From IMG/VR virus record IMGVR_UViG_3300038678_000209, positions 1 through 53,649 of that record: DNA of 53,649 bases; one strand, given 5' to 3'. Source of the stretch: a virus. The notes beneath the pieces were generated by a model that made no database searches, was not told the DNA's origin, and saw nothing but the letters and a program-made list of their open reading frames with translations. Shown here in pieces: positions 8,923 through 17,058 of the stretch; positions within the stretch are counted from its first letter, which is position 1; every line of letters starts with the position of its first letter. The translations under genes were made by a program, and so were the position numbers.

Positions 8923-9828
8923 TTATCCCCCCGGCAGTTGACTGCTCTCTCTTTCTATGAGCGCCTGATTGTACTTCATACGCTCCATCAAGTACTCATC
9001 GTGTGACTGCTCGTCCGCAAACGCAGGCACCCGCTCCGGCGCCTTCAACTCCTGATTCATTTGAAAGTCCGCCTGTGACCCCGGTCCCATTCCTGGTTGC
9101 GCGGGCCGCTCAAAAAACGGCGCTAGCCTCGCCTTCTCCGCGGCCACCGCTTGCTTAGCCGCTTGACCCCAGTTGTAGTCAAACCGATCACCGCGCTCGT
9201 CCACAAACCGTTGCAGCCGGTCCCGAATGATCGACTTCACCGAATCCTGCGCTTTCGGACTCGCCTGCTTCATATTATAGGACAACTCTTCGTCCAAGTC
9301 AAGCGCCTGCCCAATTGCCTGCTCAACCATGTGGCTATGGACAGCCCCAATCGCCTTTTGAGACCCCACATCCAACCGCGCGTACCCAATCGGCTCGTCA
9401 CCATCATCGGTACGCGCCCGCTTACCAGTCGACGTAGACGGCTCGTCAAGGTCCACGTCACCATCATCGTCGTCGTCTTTCAACTCCCCCTCAATTGCAG
9501 CGATAAGCGTGTCCAGCTCCCCCGCCGGCAAGTTCTTCACCTGCTCAAACAGCGCCGACGCGTCCACAGTAGCCTCCGCTGGTGCCGCCGCCACACTTGT
9601 CGATTGGACATTGGTGGGGACCGGTTGTGGCTCGCGATCCCCACCTGCAGCATCTGGCTGGGTGGACTTGTCGGGCGGTGCGGTGGCCTCCGTAGGAACG
9701 TCCACGTCAGCCGCGCGCCCAGTTGTCTGCGTGACCGCCGCGGGGGTCAAGTCGGGCGCGTTGCCCGGCGCTTGGTCCACGTTCGTGGTTCCGTCTGTTT
9801 GCGTTTGCGTATTGACTTCCGTGGGCAT
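8923..9828 (-). CDS. Scaffolding protein
   Basis: A 301-residue protein of scaffold character. The N-terminal ~90 residues are low-complexity (P, T, A, Q, D), a DDDDDGDVDLDE acidic stretch follows around residue 120, and the rest is largely helical and charged with no cysteine. The C-terminal region (RMKYNQALIERESSQLPGG) is the expected capsid-binding tail. It lies between portal and capsid genes, the standard scaffold position. A promoter (9274-9302) and one copy of the 20-bp repeat (9608-9627) lie inside the gene. The repeat encodes QPVPT in the flexible N-terminal part. Confidence 0.75.
   Translation of the reverse strand: MPTEVNTQTQTDGTTNVDQAPGNAPDLTPAAVTQTTGRAADVDVPTEATAPPDKSTQPDAAGGDREPQPVPTNVQSTSVAAAPAEATVDASALFEQVKNLPAGELDTLIAAIEGELKDDDDDGDVDLDEPSTSTGKRARTDDGDEPIGYARLDVGSQKAIGAVHSHMVEQAIGQALDLDEELSYNMKQASPKAQDSVKSIIRDRLQRFVDERGDRFDYNWGQAAKQAVAAEKARLAPFFERPAQPGMGPGSQADFQMNQELKAPERVPAFADEQSHDEYLMERMKYNQALIERESSQLPGG
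9274..9302 (-). promoter_or_regulatory. Internal sigma70-type promoter
   Basis: Read leftward, TTGACT at 9302-9297, a 17-base spacer and TATAAT at 9279-9274 give a near-consensus promoter inside the scaffold gene. It would start transcripts about 9267 and serve the end of the scaffold gene, the HNH gene and the major capsid gene. The match is as good as that of promoters found between genes, so it is unlikely to be chance alone. Confidence 0.65.
9608..9627 (+). repeat. Dispersed 20-bp repeat, copy 2
   Basis: Matches CCATTGGTGGGGACCGGTTG on the plus strand with one mismatch at the first base. It lies inside the leftward scaffold gene and is translated as QPVPTN in a flexible region. It pairs with copy 3 (12897-12916) in the same orientation, the two bracketing the band-7 and portal genes. 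Confidence 0.85.
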
Positions 9829-9831
9829 CTG

Positions 9832-10521
9832 CTAATTCCCTCCCTCAATTTTGATCTTTTCCACATTCACAATCGGCTGGACATTTTGTGACAGCGCAAG
9901 AAGCGCTGTGTCCACCGGCACATTCAACTCGGTTGCAGCGAATTTTGCCGCGCTAATTATACCTGCACATGACGCCTTCATAGCACATGACATTCGGCTA
10001 TGCGGGTCCTCGTGTTCAATCCTTTGGAACCTCGCGCAACGGATGCTCACGCCGCACCCTTCCAAGTCATCTACTACCGTACCGCGCAGCTCCTCTTCCA
10101 TAGCTCGGCTTTGCTCAGCGATAGTCTGGAATTCGTTGTCAGATAGTATCCGCCGCACGCACGCTTCCACAACTGCCAGTATGTGGACGGTAGGTTCATC
10201 GGATGACGCAAGGAACACTCCCAAGTCTACAATGTCGTAGATGATAATGGCGTCTGCGCTTAGCGCTACGCCGTCCCACGTCAGTCCAGTAACCTGTTCA
10301 GTTGACGCGACATTCCTAAGCGCGTGTTCCTTGACAATTGTTTGGCAAGATGTACAAATCCTCCACCCAGTTTCTAGTCCCGGTCCAGGATTCCCGAGTG
10401 TATACCTAACGGCGACTTCTCCTGGTCTTACGACGGCCCACTTCAACGGGAATAGCCAAACCACTGGGGTAACCAGCGCGTTCATCACCAATTCTAGGCA
10501 CCTTGCGAGGAACTCAAGCAT
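9832..10521 (-). CDS. SPFH/band-7 domain membrane-associated protein
   Basis: A 229-residue protein. A hydrophobic N-terminus (residues 1-30, LELVMNALVTPVVWLFPL) is followed by a stomatin/prohibitin-like (SPFH, band 7) domain: VVRPGEVAVRYTLGNPGPGLETGW near residues 30-50, then VASTEQVTGLTWDGVALSADAIIIYDIVD and the helical VEACVRRILSDNEFQTIAEQSRAMEEELRGTVVDDLEGCGV. Cellular SPFH proteins form oligomeric rings on membranes and regulate proteases or microdomains. Here the gene is coupled to the portal gene by a TGATG overlap and precedes the scaffold. Its role is unknown; possibilities are a membrane platform for assembly, protection against host proteases, or a virion component for entry. Confidence 0.8.
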   Translation of the reverse strand: MLEFLARCLELVMNALVTPVVWLFPLKWAVVRPGEVAVRYTLGNPGPGLETGWRICTSCQTIVKEHALRNVASTEQVTGLTWDGVALSADAIIIYDIVDLGVFLASSDEPTVHILAVVEACVRRILSDNEFQTIAEQSRAMEEELRGTVVDDLEGCGVSIRCARFQRIEHEDPHSRMSCAMKASCAGIISAAKFAATELNVPVDTALLALSQNVQPIVNVEKIKIEGGN

Positions 10522-12695
10522 CAAACGAACCCTTCCACGGGTACTTGCACACCGCCTGGCGGCTGGGTCGGAGGCGCTATGGCGCTGGCAGCAAGTGACT
10601 GGCCTTGTTGCTGTTGCTCAGCCGCAAGCCGCTGCTCAATCTCCGGCAACGCTTCCGCAGCCGCATCCTCTGGCAGCGGCAACCCCGCGGGATAGTCGCC
10701 CTTCATCCGTTCAAGGGCTTCTTTCCAAAGGACGAATTCCTGTTGCACTTCTTCGGTTGCCAGGCCGAACTCGATCTTGGACATGAACCGCTTCAACGCT
10801 CGCAGGTGTATGCTCGGGTCCTGCACGTGCTCGTCAAACTCAACCGGCCCCGGTTCCTTACCGTCGTTGAACAGCAAGATAATTTGCCAGATAGCCTTGC
10901 GCCATGTTTCGTACAAGTCTTTCGGTCCGCCCGGCACGTCCAGGTTTTCCTCGAACACTGCAAGCCAGTAGTTAATGTAGGACTCTTCCGGCGTCGCGCC
11001 AAGCAGCCCCGCCGCGTGATGCTCTGCCAATTCGCGCTTGCGAACGTCGGGGTCAGCGGGCACGCGGTCTTTCACATCCGTCTTGACTTCCCACGGTTGT
11101 GGTATCGGATTCTGCGCTAGTTCAAGCGATCCGGTTTCCGGGTTGAACACAACACCGGCCAGGTTCTCGTCGATGGTTGCTAGCTTAATCGTCTCGCCGC
11201 CCTGCAAGTTTTCGCGCGCCGACTGTAGAATGCGAGAGTAGATCGCAGCCATGCTGTCCGCCAAGTTCGCAGACGGCAGTCCCAATCCGATATTGCCCGT
11301 GTTGAACAGAAACCCGTGTCCTGCGGCGCCAATGTCCCGCCCGGCGGCTTGCCCCTCGTAGAACGGCCCCTGCCCAGCAAGGCTGTCGGATACGTCTTTC
11401 AAAAACACGCCAAAGTTTACGGGCAACAGCCCGATGTTCTTTGGTTGTATACTGATCGGCTGTGCGTTCGACGCTAGCGGATCAATTGTGTACTTATCCA
11501 TGCGCGGGCGGGGGCCGGGCTGGTTGTGCTTCTTCACATCGATGTTCATGCCGCTACTGACATACGTAGTGCCGAACATGTCCATTTCGCGGATGTTCCG
11601 CGCGACAGACGCGATGACCTTCTCGAACTGGTCATTGGCCGGAATCAGTGGTGCCACAAACCCACGTGAGAAGGCTGCTCCAGTATCCGTGTATCGCACT
11701 GCCTGTAACGGGCACACGATTCTGCGGCCTACAGCTTCGTAGTCGTCTTGGTAAATGATCTTGCGGCCGATCTTCAAGATGTACCGCGCCGTATAAGTCG
11801 CGTCATCCATGTACGGGTAGACTTCTTCCATCGGCACGTAGTAGCGGCCTGCCACATCAATGTCACGGTGCTCGTCCGCCTTGCCACTGCCAAGCGGCAC
11901 TCCCACAAATGCGCGCCCGCCGCCAATCTTTGGATCAGCCGGCGTCAGTACGTTGCCGTCTTGCAAGTACCGACCGTGTGTACCTCCCGTTGTTTCAGTA
12001 AGTAGCGAGTGGCCCGGCGGTTGGTTTCCCCACCCCACACGCACTCCAAGCAGATCAGATTCAACGTCGTACAGCGTATCCAAGTTGATGTCCCACCGGG
12101 TCTGTACGTAACTGCGGACCCACTCGTAGGGCATCCACCGCTTCCGCGCAATGCCCTGTATCGACTCGCAGCCCTCCGCAAACGCTGGCAAGAATCGAAG
12201 TTGCCTCGGCGGCACAACTTCGATGTGGTCTGGGTGTTGGGGGTCCGGCATTTCGTGGTGCGCAATGCCAACGATCCCGTACTTTACGAACGGCACTATG
12301 ATCGCGGTCTTAAGCCGATCAAGGTTAAGACCCGCCACACGTGCGTTCAATACCGCATTCGCGATCGCAGCGTTGCGCATGTCACCAAGCGATTCACCGC
12401 GCCGTCCTACTTTCGGCGATATGTCTGCGCGTAGCCACCGCCCCACTTCTACGAGGTAGCGGCGGACGATGTCTTCATAACGAAAGAGCACGTCCCCGCG
12501 CAAATGCTCAAAGCCGACCGCTACACGGCCAGCATACCGGTCGAGTGTCGTGAATTTTCTAGCGCCGCGGAGGTAGCCGTCGATGACTCTCCAGCCGGAC
12601 AAGTTGAGTCCCATTTCAGACTCGGCGGCAGTGAGTTCCATATCTAGGGATTCGGCCAGATGATCTTCGTCAGACGGTAGGTGATACCTTGCCAT
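10521..12695 (-). CDS. Portal protein
   Basis: A 724-residue protein with the size, order and composition of podovirus portals. The N-terminal half is mixed helix and strand with a long DNA-binding-style clip (residues about 150-330). A central NDQFEKVIASVARNIREMDMFG helix follows. The C-terminal part ends in an acidic/Q-rich barrel-like tail (EALPEIEQRLAAEQQQQGQS). The ATG at 12695 overlaps the upstream stop (TGATG). It forms the 12-mer ring at the packaging vertex, binding the terminase during filling and the adaptor afterwards. Confidence 0.85.
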   Translation of the reverse strand: MARYHLPSDEDHLAESLDMELTAAESEMGLNLSGWRVIDGYLRGARKFTTLDRYAGRVAVGFEHLRGDVLFRYEDIVRRYLVEVGRWLRADISPKVGRRGESLGDMRNAAIANAVLNARVAGLNLDRLKTAIIVPFVKYGIVGIAHHEMPDPQHPDHIEVVPPRQLRFLPAFAEGCESIQGIARKRWMPYEWVRSYVQTRWDINLDTLYDVESDLLGVRVGWGNQPPGHSLLTETTGGTHGRYLQDGNVLTPADPKIGGGRAFVGVPLGSGKADEHRDIDVAGRYYVPMEEVYPYMDDATYTARYILKIGRKIIYQDDYEAVGRRIVCPLQAVRYTDTGAAFSRGFVAPLIPANDQFEKVIASVARNIREMDMFGTTYVSSGMNIDVKKHNQPGPRPRMDKYTIDPLASNAQPISIQPKNIGLLPVNFGVFLKDVSDSLAGQGPFYEGQAAGRDIGAAGHGFLFNTGNIGLGLPSANLADSMAAIYSRILQSARENLQGGETIKLATIDENLAGVVFNPETGSLELAQNPIPQPWEVKTDVKDRVPADPDVRKRELAEHHAAGLLGATPEESYINYWLAVFEENLDVPGGPKDLYETWRKAIWQIILLFNDGKEPGPVEFDEHVQDPSIHLRALKRFMSKIEFGLATEEVQQEFVLWKEALERMKGDYPAGLPLPEDAAAEALPEIEQRLAAEQQQQGQSLAASAIAPPTQPPGGVQVPVEGFV

Positions 12696-13054
12696 CAAAT
12701 GTTCTCGTAAGAAGACTCGCCAGGCTCAGTCCAAGTCGTATCTGGTTGCTCCTCGGACGCACGCAACTCCCGCTGCCGCGCATACGTCCCAAACGCCTGG
12801 GCCAAATCGGAATTGCCCATTTGTACGAGCAAGAGTTCTTGAAGCCGATCAACGACAGGTAGCCAGTCCTGTACGGCGCTGCCAGCATGAGGTTGGCCAT
12901 TGGTGGGGACCGGTTGATTTACACGCACTTGCAACTCAGACACCTCGCGGTGCAGGCGTCCAACATCCGCGTGTAAGGATTGAAGAACCTGCGTGAGCTG
13001 GTCTACTGCCACGCGCTTCTGCTTGTTGGGTTTGTCACGATTCCAGAATGCCAT
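12695..13054 (-). CDS. Coiled-coil protein upstream of portal
   Basis: A 119-residue protein with a basic N-terminus (FWNRDKPNKQKRVAV), then a heptad-rich coiled coil (LTQVLQSLHADVGRLHREVSELQVRV) and an acidic tail. It starts at an ATG with a good GGGGGAGG ribosome binding site and follows a promoter at 13099-13127, making it the first gene of the portal operon. The 20-bp repeat inside it encodes NQPVPTNGQ immediately after the coiled coil. The function is unknown; a small head-assembly or packaging partner is possible. Confidence 0.7.
   Translation of the reverse strand: MAFWNRDKPNKQKRVAVDQLTQVLQSLHADVGRLHREVSELQVRVNQPVPTNGQPHAGSAVQDWLPVVDRLQELLLVQMGNSDLAQAFGTYARQRELRASEEQPDTTWTEPGESSYENI
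12897..12916 (+). repeat. Dispersed 20-bp repeat, copy 3
   Basis: A perfect copy on the plus strand, inside the leftward coiled-coil gene, where it encodes QPVPTNG. It shares flanking bases with copy 1 (GG before and ATT after), extending the identity to about 25 bases. Confidence 0.9.
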
Positions 13055-13098
13055 GTTGTCCTCCCCCCGCGCTGAGGCGGGTAATTTGGTTCCGCTTT

Positions 13099-13127
13099 AT
13101 TATAGGCCCCGCGCGCCGGGATTTCCA
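13099..13127 (-). promoter_or_regulatory. Sigma70-type promoter for portal operon
   Basis: Leftward TGGAAA at 13127-13122, a 17-base spacer and a perfect TATAAT at 13104-13099 occupy the 97-bp gap between the terminase gene and the coiled-coil gene. The -35 box is weaker than in the other promoters (4 of 6). Transcripts would start near 13092, about 40 bases upstream of the ATG at 13054. Confidence 0.7.
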
Positions 13128-13151
13128 CTGCGAAGCGAGGCTGTATTTTGT

Positions 13152-15062
13152 TCAGGCATAACCGATTATATCCCAGTCCACGCCGGTCGTATCGTCGCGC
13201 TGGGCCTGCTCCTCCTGCGCGCGGTAGTGGGCTTCCGCGACTTCGTCGGTCAGGCGCCCGGTTGCGATCGCGTGCTCAAAGTTGTCGAAGCCAAGATCGT
13301 CGTGGAGCTTGCCGTCTTTGAGCTGCTGGACCGCGTCAAGCGGGTCGGACGCGACTGAGATCGCAATGGGTGCCGCGCCCTTAGCGATGCCCTGGGTCAT
13401 GGCTACCGTGTCCAGAATGTCGTCGTGCTCCAGCAGGCCCATGTCGCTCGTGAACAGCTTGGTTTGATCCCACAGCGCCTTGTACGCAACTTCGTCCATG
13501 CGGTCTACAGGGTACTTGATGCGGAACTGCTCAAAGCGCCATGCGATACCTTTGATTTTCTCTGCTTTGGAAAACGTAGTGGGGAACTTGATGGGGATAA
13601 TTGCGGGGACCATTGAAGCGGCGCCGTCGGACACGCGCGCTTGTAGCTGCGGGAGCATGTCTTGGTAGAACCGCTCGTAGGTTTCCAGTTGTAGACCATA
13701 CGCCTCGATGCCAATGATATGAACTTGCCACTTAATCGCCATGTCAGTAAGGATTTTGACGAGTGTAGAGCGCTCTACTTTGCCCATCCAAGCGTCCAGG
13801 GAGAACAGCGTGTTGGGGTGGGCCTCAGTAGATTCCAAGCCAAATGCCTGGCACGCGGAGAAATCGGACATGTCGCTGATCGTGGGTGCGTAGTCGGCGG
13901 TGAGTATACGGTACATGCCCTGAACTGCGGGGCCAAAGGGGCGCACGAGCTTGCGCGGCACAGGGACAATGCGCAAGATTTCGGGGTCGTCCGCGTCTCG
14001 CACTTGGTCTAAGCGTGCGACTTGGTGAGTGACCAGCTTGGTTGCGGCTGACTGCAACGGGGACGTTGTATAGACTTGGTCGCGATCCTCCAGGTGGTAG
14101 GTCGTGAGTTCTGGGTGAATCTTGAGAAGCGCCTCTTCGTCTGTGGCCGGCGCGTTGAGACACTGCGCAGAAAATGCGGCCAGGCCAAGCTGCTTCTTTT
14201 CGTTCTCGATCCACTCTTCGTTCATAAACACGTCCGTAGACATATCGTGAACGGTCATCAGCGTGCGGTGGAAGAAGTCCGTAATCTTTGAGTCCTTGGA
14301 CTTGTACAGATTGTAGATGTACATCGCGCGCGAGTAGAGCGTGCCAACAATGCGCATGGGGATGGTTTTGCCCGGCGAACGGGCCATAGGGAGAAGGCCG
14401 TTGAAGAAGAAATCGTGGAAGCCGTGGCGCACGTCACCGGGATTGAGCACCTGCTCTTTGGACTTTTCCACGTCATCCACAACGATCAAGCCGGAGGGGC
14501 GTGTTCCTATGCTGGCGCCCATGAAGGGCTTGGCTTCGATCTTGCAGCGGCTCGTAGTCTCCAAGACGGACCCGCGGTTCCAAGTGCCGCTACCGCGCTT
14601 GGGTTTTTGTTTGCCGAAGTCGTCAATGATCCGAGAGTTGCTTTCCAATTGCGTGGCTAGACGGCCCAAGCGGGACGTGCAAAACTCGCGGGTGGCAAAG
14701 AACGCGGTGCATTCCCAGAACCGGCGCGTGACGAGGTTCCGCAGAATGTCTTCAAGCAGTTTGGTAGTTTTGCAGCCGCCACGCGGTGCGATGTGGATTA
14801 AACGTTTGTGCGTGTACCAGTCGCGTACCCACTCGGCGTGGGCCGGTGGAGACTCCACAAACGTGTCGGAGTACCAACCAGATTCCCAAGGGCGTAAATA
14901 CGTGTCGCAGAAGAATCGATCCGCAGCTACTTCAAGATCGGGTGGGCCATTGAGTGACGCGGCATTGACACGCGCCAGGCGTTTTCCGTCAAACGTTAGG
15001 TCTTCGTAGTCAGGAGGAAGCGGCCAGCGCTCGTTGCCTTCCTTGGGAAAAACAACAGGCAT
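13152..15062 (-). CDS. terL: Terminase large subunit
   Basis: A 636-residue packaging ATPase-nuclease. Residues 90-100 contain a Walker A variant (IAPRGGCKTT) followed by a helix. Around residue 195 GLIVVDDVEKS supplies Walker B with the catalytic acidic residue. The C-terminal RNase H-like nuclease has ILTADYAPTISDMSDFSA (first aspartate), HIIGIEAYG (glutamate) and LEHDDILDTVAM (last aspartate). All are expected in an active enzyme. It docks on the portal and drives DNA into the prohead, cutting concatemers. The start overlaps the stop of the preceding 63-residue gene (TAATG). Confidence 0.95.
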   Translation of the reverse strand: MPVVFPKEGNERWPLPPDYEDLTFDGKRLARVNAASLNGPPDLEVAADRFFCDTYLRPWESGWYSDTFVESPPAHAEWVRDWYTHKRLIHIAPRGGCKTTKLLEDILRNLVTRRFWECTAFFATREFCTSRLGRLATQLESNSRIIDDFGKQKPKRGSGTWNRGSVLETTSRCKIEAKPFMGASIGTRPSGLIVVDDVEKSKEQVLNPGDVRHGFHDFFFNGLLPMARSPGKTIPMRIVGTLYSRAMYIYNLYKSKDSKITDFFHRTLMTVHDMSTDVFMNEEWIENEKKQLGLAAFSAQCLNAPATDEEALLKIHPELTTYHLEDRDQVYTTSPLQSAATKLVTHQVARLDQVRDADDPEILRIVPVPRKLVRPFGPAVQGMYRILTADYAPTISDMSDFSACQAFGLESTEAHPNTLFSLDAWMGKVERSTLVKILTDMAIKWQVHIIGIEAYGLQLETYERFYQDMLPQLQARVSDGAASMVPAIIPIKFPTTFSKAEKIKGIAWRFEQFRIKYPVDRMDEVAYKALWDQTKLFTSDMGLLEHDDILDTVAMTQGIAKGAAPIAISVASDPLDAVQQLKDGKLHDDLGFDNFEHAIATGRLTDEVAEAHYRAQEEQAQRDDTTGVDWDIIGYA

Positions 15063-15253
15063 TATTCCCGCCAGTCAACAGCGTCCCACTTGCCCGTGAA
15101 CACTCCCCATGCCAGTTTGATTCGAGAGCGTATAGAGAACAACCCCAATGGCCTAGCAGGAAGCCACTTCTCTCCCGGCTTACACGCTTGAGGGCCAGTG
15201 GCGACGTGCTTGAACAAATTTACAATATCCCACAAGTTCGGTGCGCGTTTCAT
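15062..15253 (-). CDS. Small hypothetical protein before terminase
   Basis: A 63-residue protein with an ATG preceded by GGGAGG. It is basic and aromatic (NLWDIVNLFKHVATG, RSRIKLAWGVF, DAVDWRE). Its end is coupled to the large terminase by a TAATG overlap. No family is recognised. Position alone makes a packaging accessory possible. Confidence 0.7.
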   Translation of the reverse strand: MKRAPNLWDIVNLFKHVATGPQACKPGEKWLPARPLGLFSIRSRIKLAWGVFTGKWDAVDWRE

Positions 15254-15255
15254 TG

Positions 15256-16410
15256 TTACCTCCCTGCCGCGGCGAGCTGGTAGACTGTTAGAAAGCCGGC
15301 GACCATGCCGCAGACGCGCGCGATCTGCTCGTTGCCAATGCAGTTACCGCTGCGCGAGCCACGGAGGAACTTGGACATCTGGTGAACAAACTTGGGGTGC
15401 GCGACCATCGAGTTGAACACCTCGTTGAACGCTTCCCGGCGCTCAGGAGGCCACTCGTTGTACTGGGCCGCGCGGGATAGCTGGCACCAATACTGGCGAA
15501 AGACCTTTTGCGGGTTGCGCTTCAAGATCATTCGCTGCAACTCTTGCAGGCCCTTGTCCAAATCAGGATCGTCTTCGACTTGTGTAGCCACGCATGGAGG
15601 AGGCTCGTCATAAGACGTACCCAGCGTGGGCTCATCGTCAACGTCAGGATCAAGTTCGTCGAGGTCGTCCTGAAGCTCCTCGTCAAGCTCGGCAAGGGCT
15701 TCAGTGGCGTCTTGGGAACGGTCGTCGTTGAAGTTGGGATCCAGAGGTAGGCCCGCGAGTCGACAGTCTTCTTCGCTTGGCGTAAATCGAGTTGTTGGGG
15801 GGGCTTCAGCGCGTTCGTCGCGTTCGGCGAGGGCTCGGACGATCATGTCCACGCCGCGCTCCAAGCGGGACATGCGCTCTTCTAGCATGGCGTTAGTTGA
15901 AATCGGAATCGGTGGAGTCGGGGCCGCAGTCGTTGAGGGAGCCGGACAGCGTGGTCCAACCGGTGGACCCCTCGGGACGGCGGGCTTTGGTGTGTTTCTT
16001 GAGCCCTTTGGACGACCGCGCTTCCGTGGGAGCGGATGCAACGGGTCCAGCTTCGGCGGCTCGGCGTTGCTCAACTGCTGCACGTTCTTCGCGGCCGACG
16101 AGGGATTGGTCCCCAACGGGGGACCCGTCCGGATGTATGGTTGTACTGGAGGCTCGGCGCGGTTCGTCTGCGGCTGAGGTGTGTCGGTGCTCACGTCCGT
16201 CTGGGCGTCGATTTCCTTCTGCCTCGCGCTCCGAGCGCGGAACTCCTCTTTCGACAGTTGAAGGTGGCAGTTGTCCGCTTGGCCGATCTTGACCCGGATT
16301 GGCGTGTCCGAACCGACAGGGGTGGCCAAGGTTTCGGCAGTGCCAGGAAAGTGGCCTCCCGGTCCCGCCAACTGGTTCTCCAAGTCTGGTGGAGTTTGCG
16401 ACTGCGTCAT
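15256..16410 (-). CDS. AT-hook protein, candidate small terminase
   Basis: A 384-residue protein with an excellent GGGAGG upstream of the ATG. The N-terminal ~130 residues are proline- and threonine-rich. RKRGRPKGSRN near residue 130 is a canonical AT-hook for minor-groove DNA binding. A helix follows (AMLEERMSRLERGVDMIVRALAERDER), then a strongly acidic stretch (ELDEELQDDLDELDPDVDDE), and a C-terminal helical domain. It lies just ahead of the terminase genes. DNA binding plus this position make a small-terminase or DNA-recognition role plausible, but the fold is not that of known small terminases. An overlapping frame (15893-16501) is open across its first half. Confidence 0.65.
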   Translation of the reverse strand: MTQSQTPPDLENQLAGPGGHFPGTAETLATPVGSDTPIRVKIGQADNCHLQLSKEEFRARSARQKEIDAQTDVSTDTPQPQTNRAEPPVQPYIRTGPPLGTNPSSAAKNVQQLSNAEPPKLDPLHPLPRKRGRPKGSRNTPKPAVPRGPPVGPRCPAPSTTAAPTPPIPISTNAMLEERMSRLERGVDMIVRALAERDERAEAPPTTRFTPSEEDCRLAGLPLDPNFNDDRSQDATEALAELDEELQDDLDELDPDVDDEPTLGTSYDEPPPCVATQVEDDPDLDKGLQELQRMILKRNPQKVFRQYWCQLSRAAQYNEWPPERREAFNEVFNSMVAHPKFVHQMSKFLRGSRSGNCIGNEQIARVCGMVAGFLTVYQLAAAGR

Positions 16411-16501
16411 TGGTTTCCTCCCTTAACTCGTGTTGTGGTTCTACCTCAACCAGTTCGGCCAAGGCCCCATGATACCGTTCAAGTAGCTCAACCGTGGTCA
16501 C
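15893..16501 (-). CDS. Possible gene overlapping the AT-hook gene
   Basis: A 202-codon open frame begins at a GTG overlapping the stop of the upstream gene (GTGA) and runs for about 500 bases inside the AT-hook gene in another frame. The first 30 residues (MTTVELLERYHGALAELVEVEPQ) look like a genuine helix and precede the AT-hook start. The remainder is arginine-, serine- and proline-rich, as expected of an out-of-frame reading of GC-rich DNA. Either a real dual-coding gene exists or only the upstream part was once coding. The AT-hook frame is the better supported of the two. Confidence 0.3.
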   Translation of the reverse strand: MTTVELLERYHGALAELVEVEPQHELREETNDAVANSTRLGEPVGGTGRPLSWHCRNLGHPCRFGHANPGQDRPSGQLPPSTVERGVPRSEREAEGNRRPDGREHRHTSAADEPRRASSTTIHPDGSPVGDQSLVGREERAAVEQRRAAEAGPVASAPTEARSSKGLKKHTKARRPEGSTGWTTLSGSLNDCGPDSTDSDFN

Positions 16502-16803
16502 TTTGTCTTCTCGGGAATCCGTTCAAGCTCTTCAGAACCGCCGCGGAGGCGCTCGGCGAAGCTCTTTAGGGTGCGCAAGCCCCGTAGCAAGTCGCTACCT
16601 GCTTTTCCACGTGGCTTGGGAACCGGACCGAGCAGCTTGTCTGCACGCGCAACAACGCGTTGATACGCAGCGCGTTCTCGTGGGGCGAGTGATCGGGCCT
16701 TGCGGCCAACGGTTACGCGGTTTTTATCAAGTGCAGCTTGCGCAGCTCGCCGTTGAGCCTCAACGTCTTTTCGGGTTCCCGCAGTGGATTTATTCTTTGC
16801 CAT
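16498..16803 (-). CDS. Basic helical hypothetical protein
   Basis: A 101-residue, strongly basic, almost wholly helical protein (RKDVEAQRRAAQAALDKNRV and PRERAAYQRVVARADKLL) with no cysteine. It could bind DNA or RNA, but no family is recognised. It starts at an ATG at 16803, three bases from the stop of the next gene upstream. Confidence 0.65.
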   Translation of the reverse strand: MAKNKSTAGTRKDVEAQRRAAQAALDKNRVTVGRKARSLAPRERAAYQRVVARADKLLGPVPKPRGKAGSDLLRGLRTLKSFAERLRGGSEELERIPEKTK

Positions 16804-16806
16804 GAG

Positions 16807-17058
16807 TCAACTTTCTTTCGGTACGGCGCGGTGTCTGAACCTGCGCCAGTACGAGTCAGCGTAGTTGCGGCACTTCGGGCAGTGGTTTTCTTCCAACTCG
16901 CTGCCCAGCAAGTCCGCCAGCGCAAACAGTGCGCTGCACGCTATACATTTGACGGTGTTACTATCCGGTCCGTCCAGTTTGAACATCGTAGCATAAGGGA
17001 CAAATGGGTCATCTGGACACACGGTAGCGCCTGCTTCCTTCCCGCGTCTGTGGATCAT
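16807..17058 (-). CDS. Zinc-binding hypothetical protein
   Basis: An 83-residue protein with two cysteine pairs, CIAC and CPKC, separated by about 20 residues, a zinc-ribbon arrangement. The ATG overlaps the stop of the upstream gene (ATGA). Function is unknown; small zinc ribbons in phages often act as nucleic-acid or host-protein binders. Confidence 0.65.
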   Translation of the reverse strand: MIHRRGKEAGATVCPDDPFVPYATMFKLDGPDSNTVKCIACSALFALADLLGSELEENHCPKCRNYADSYWRRFRHRAVPKES

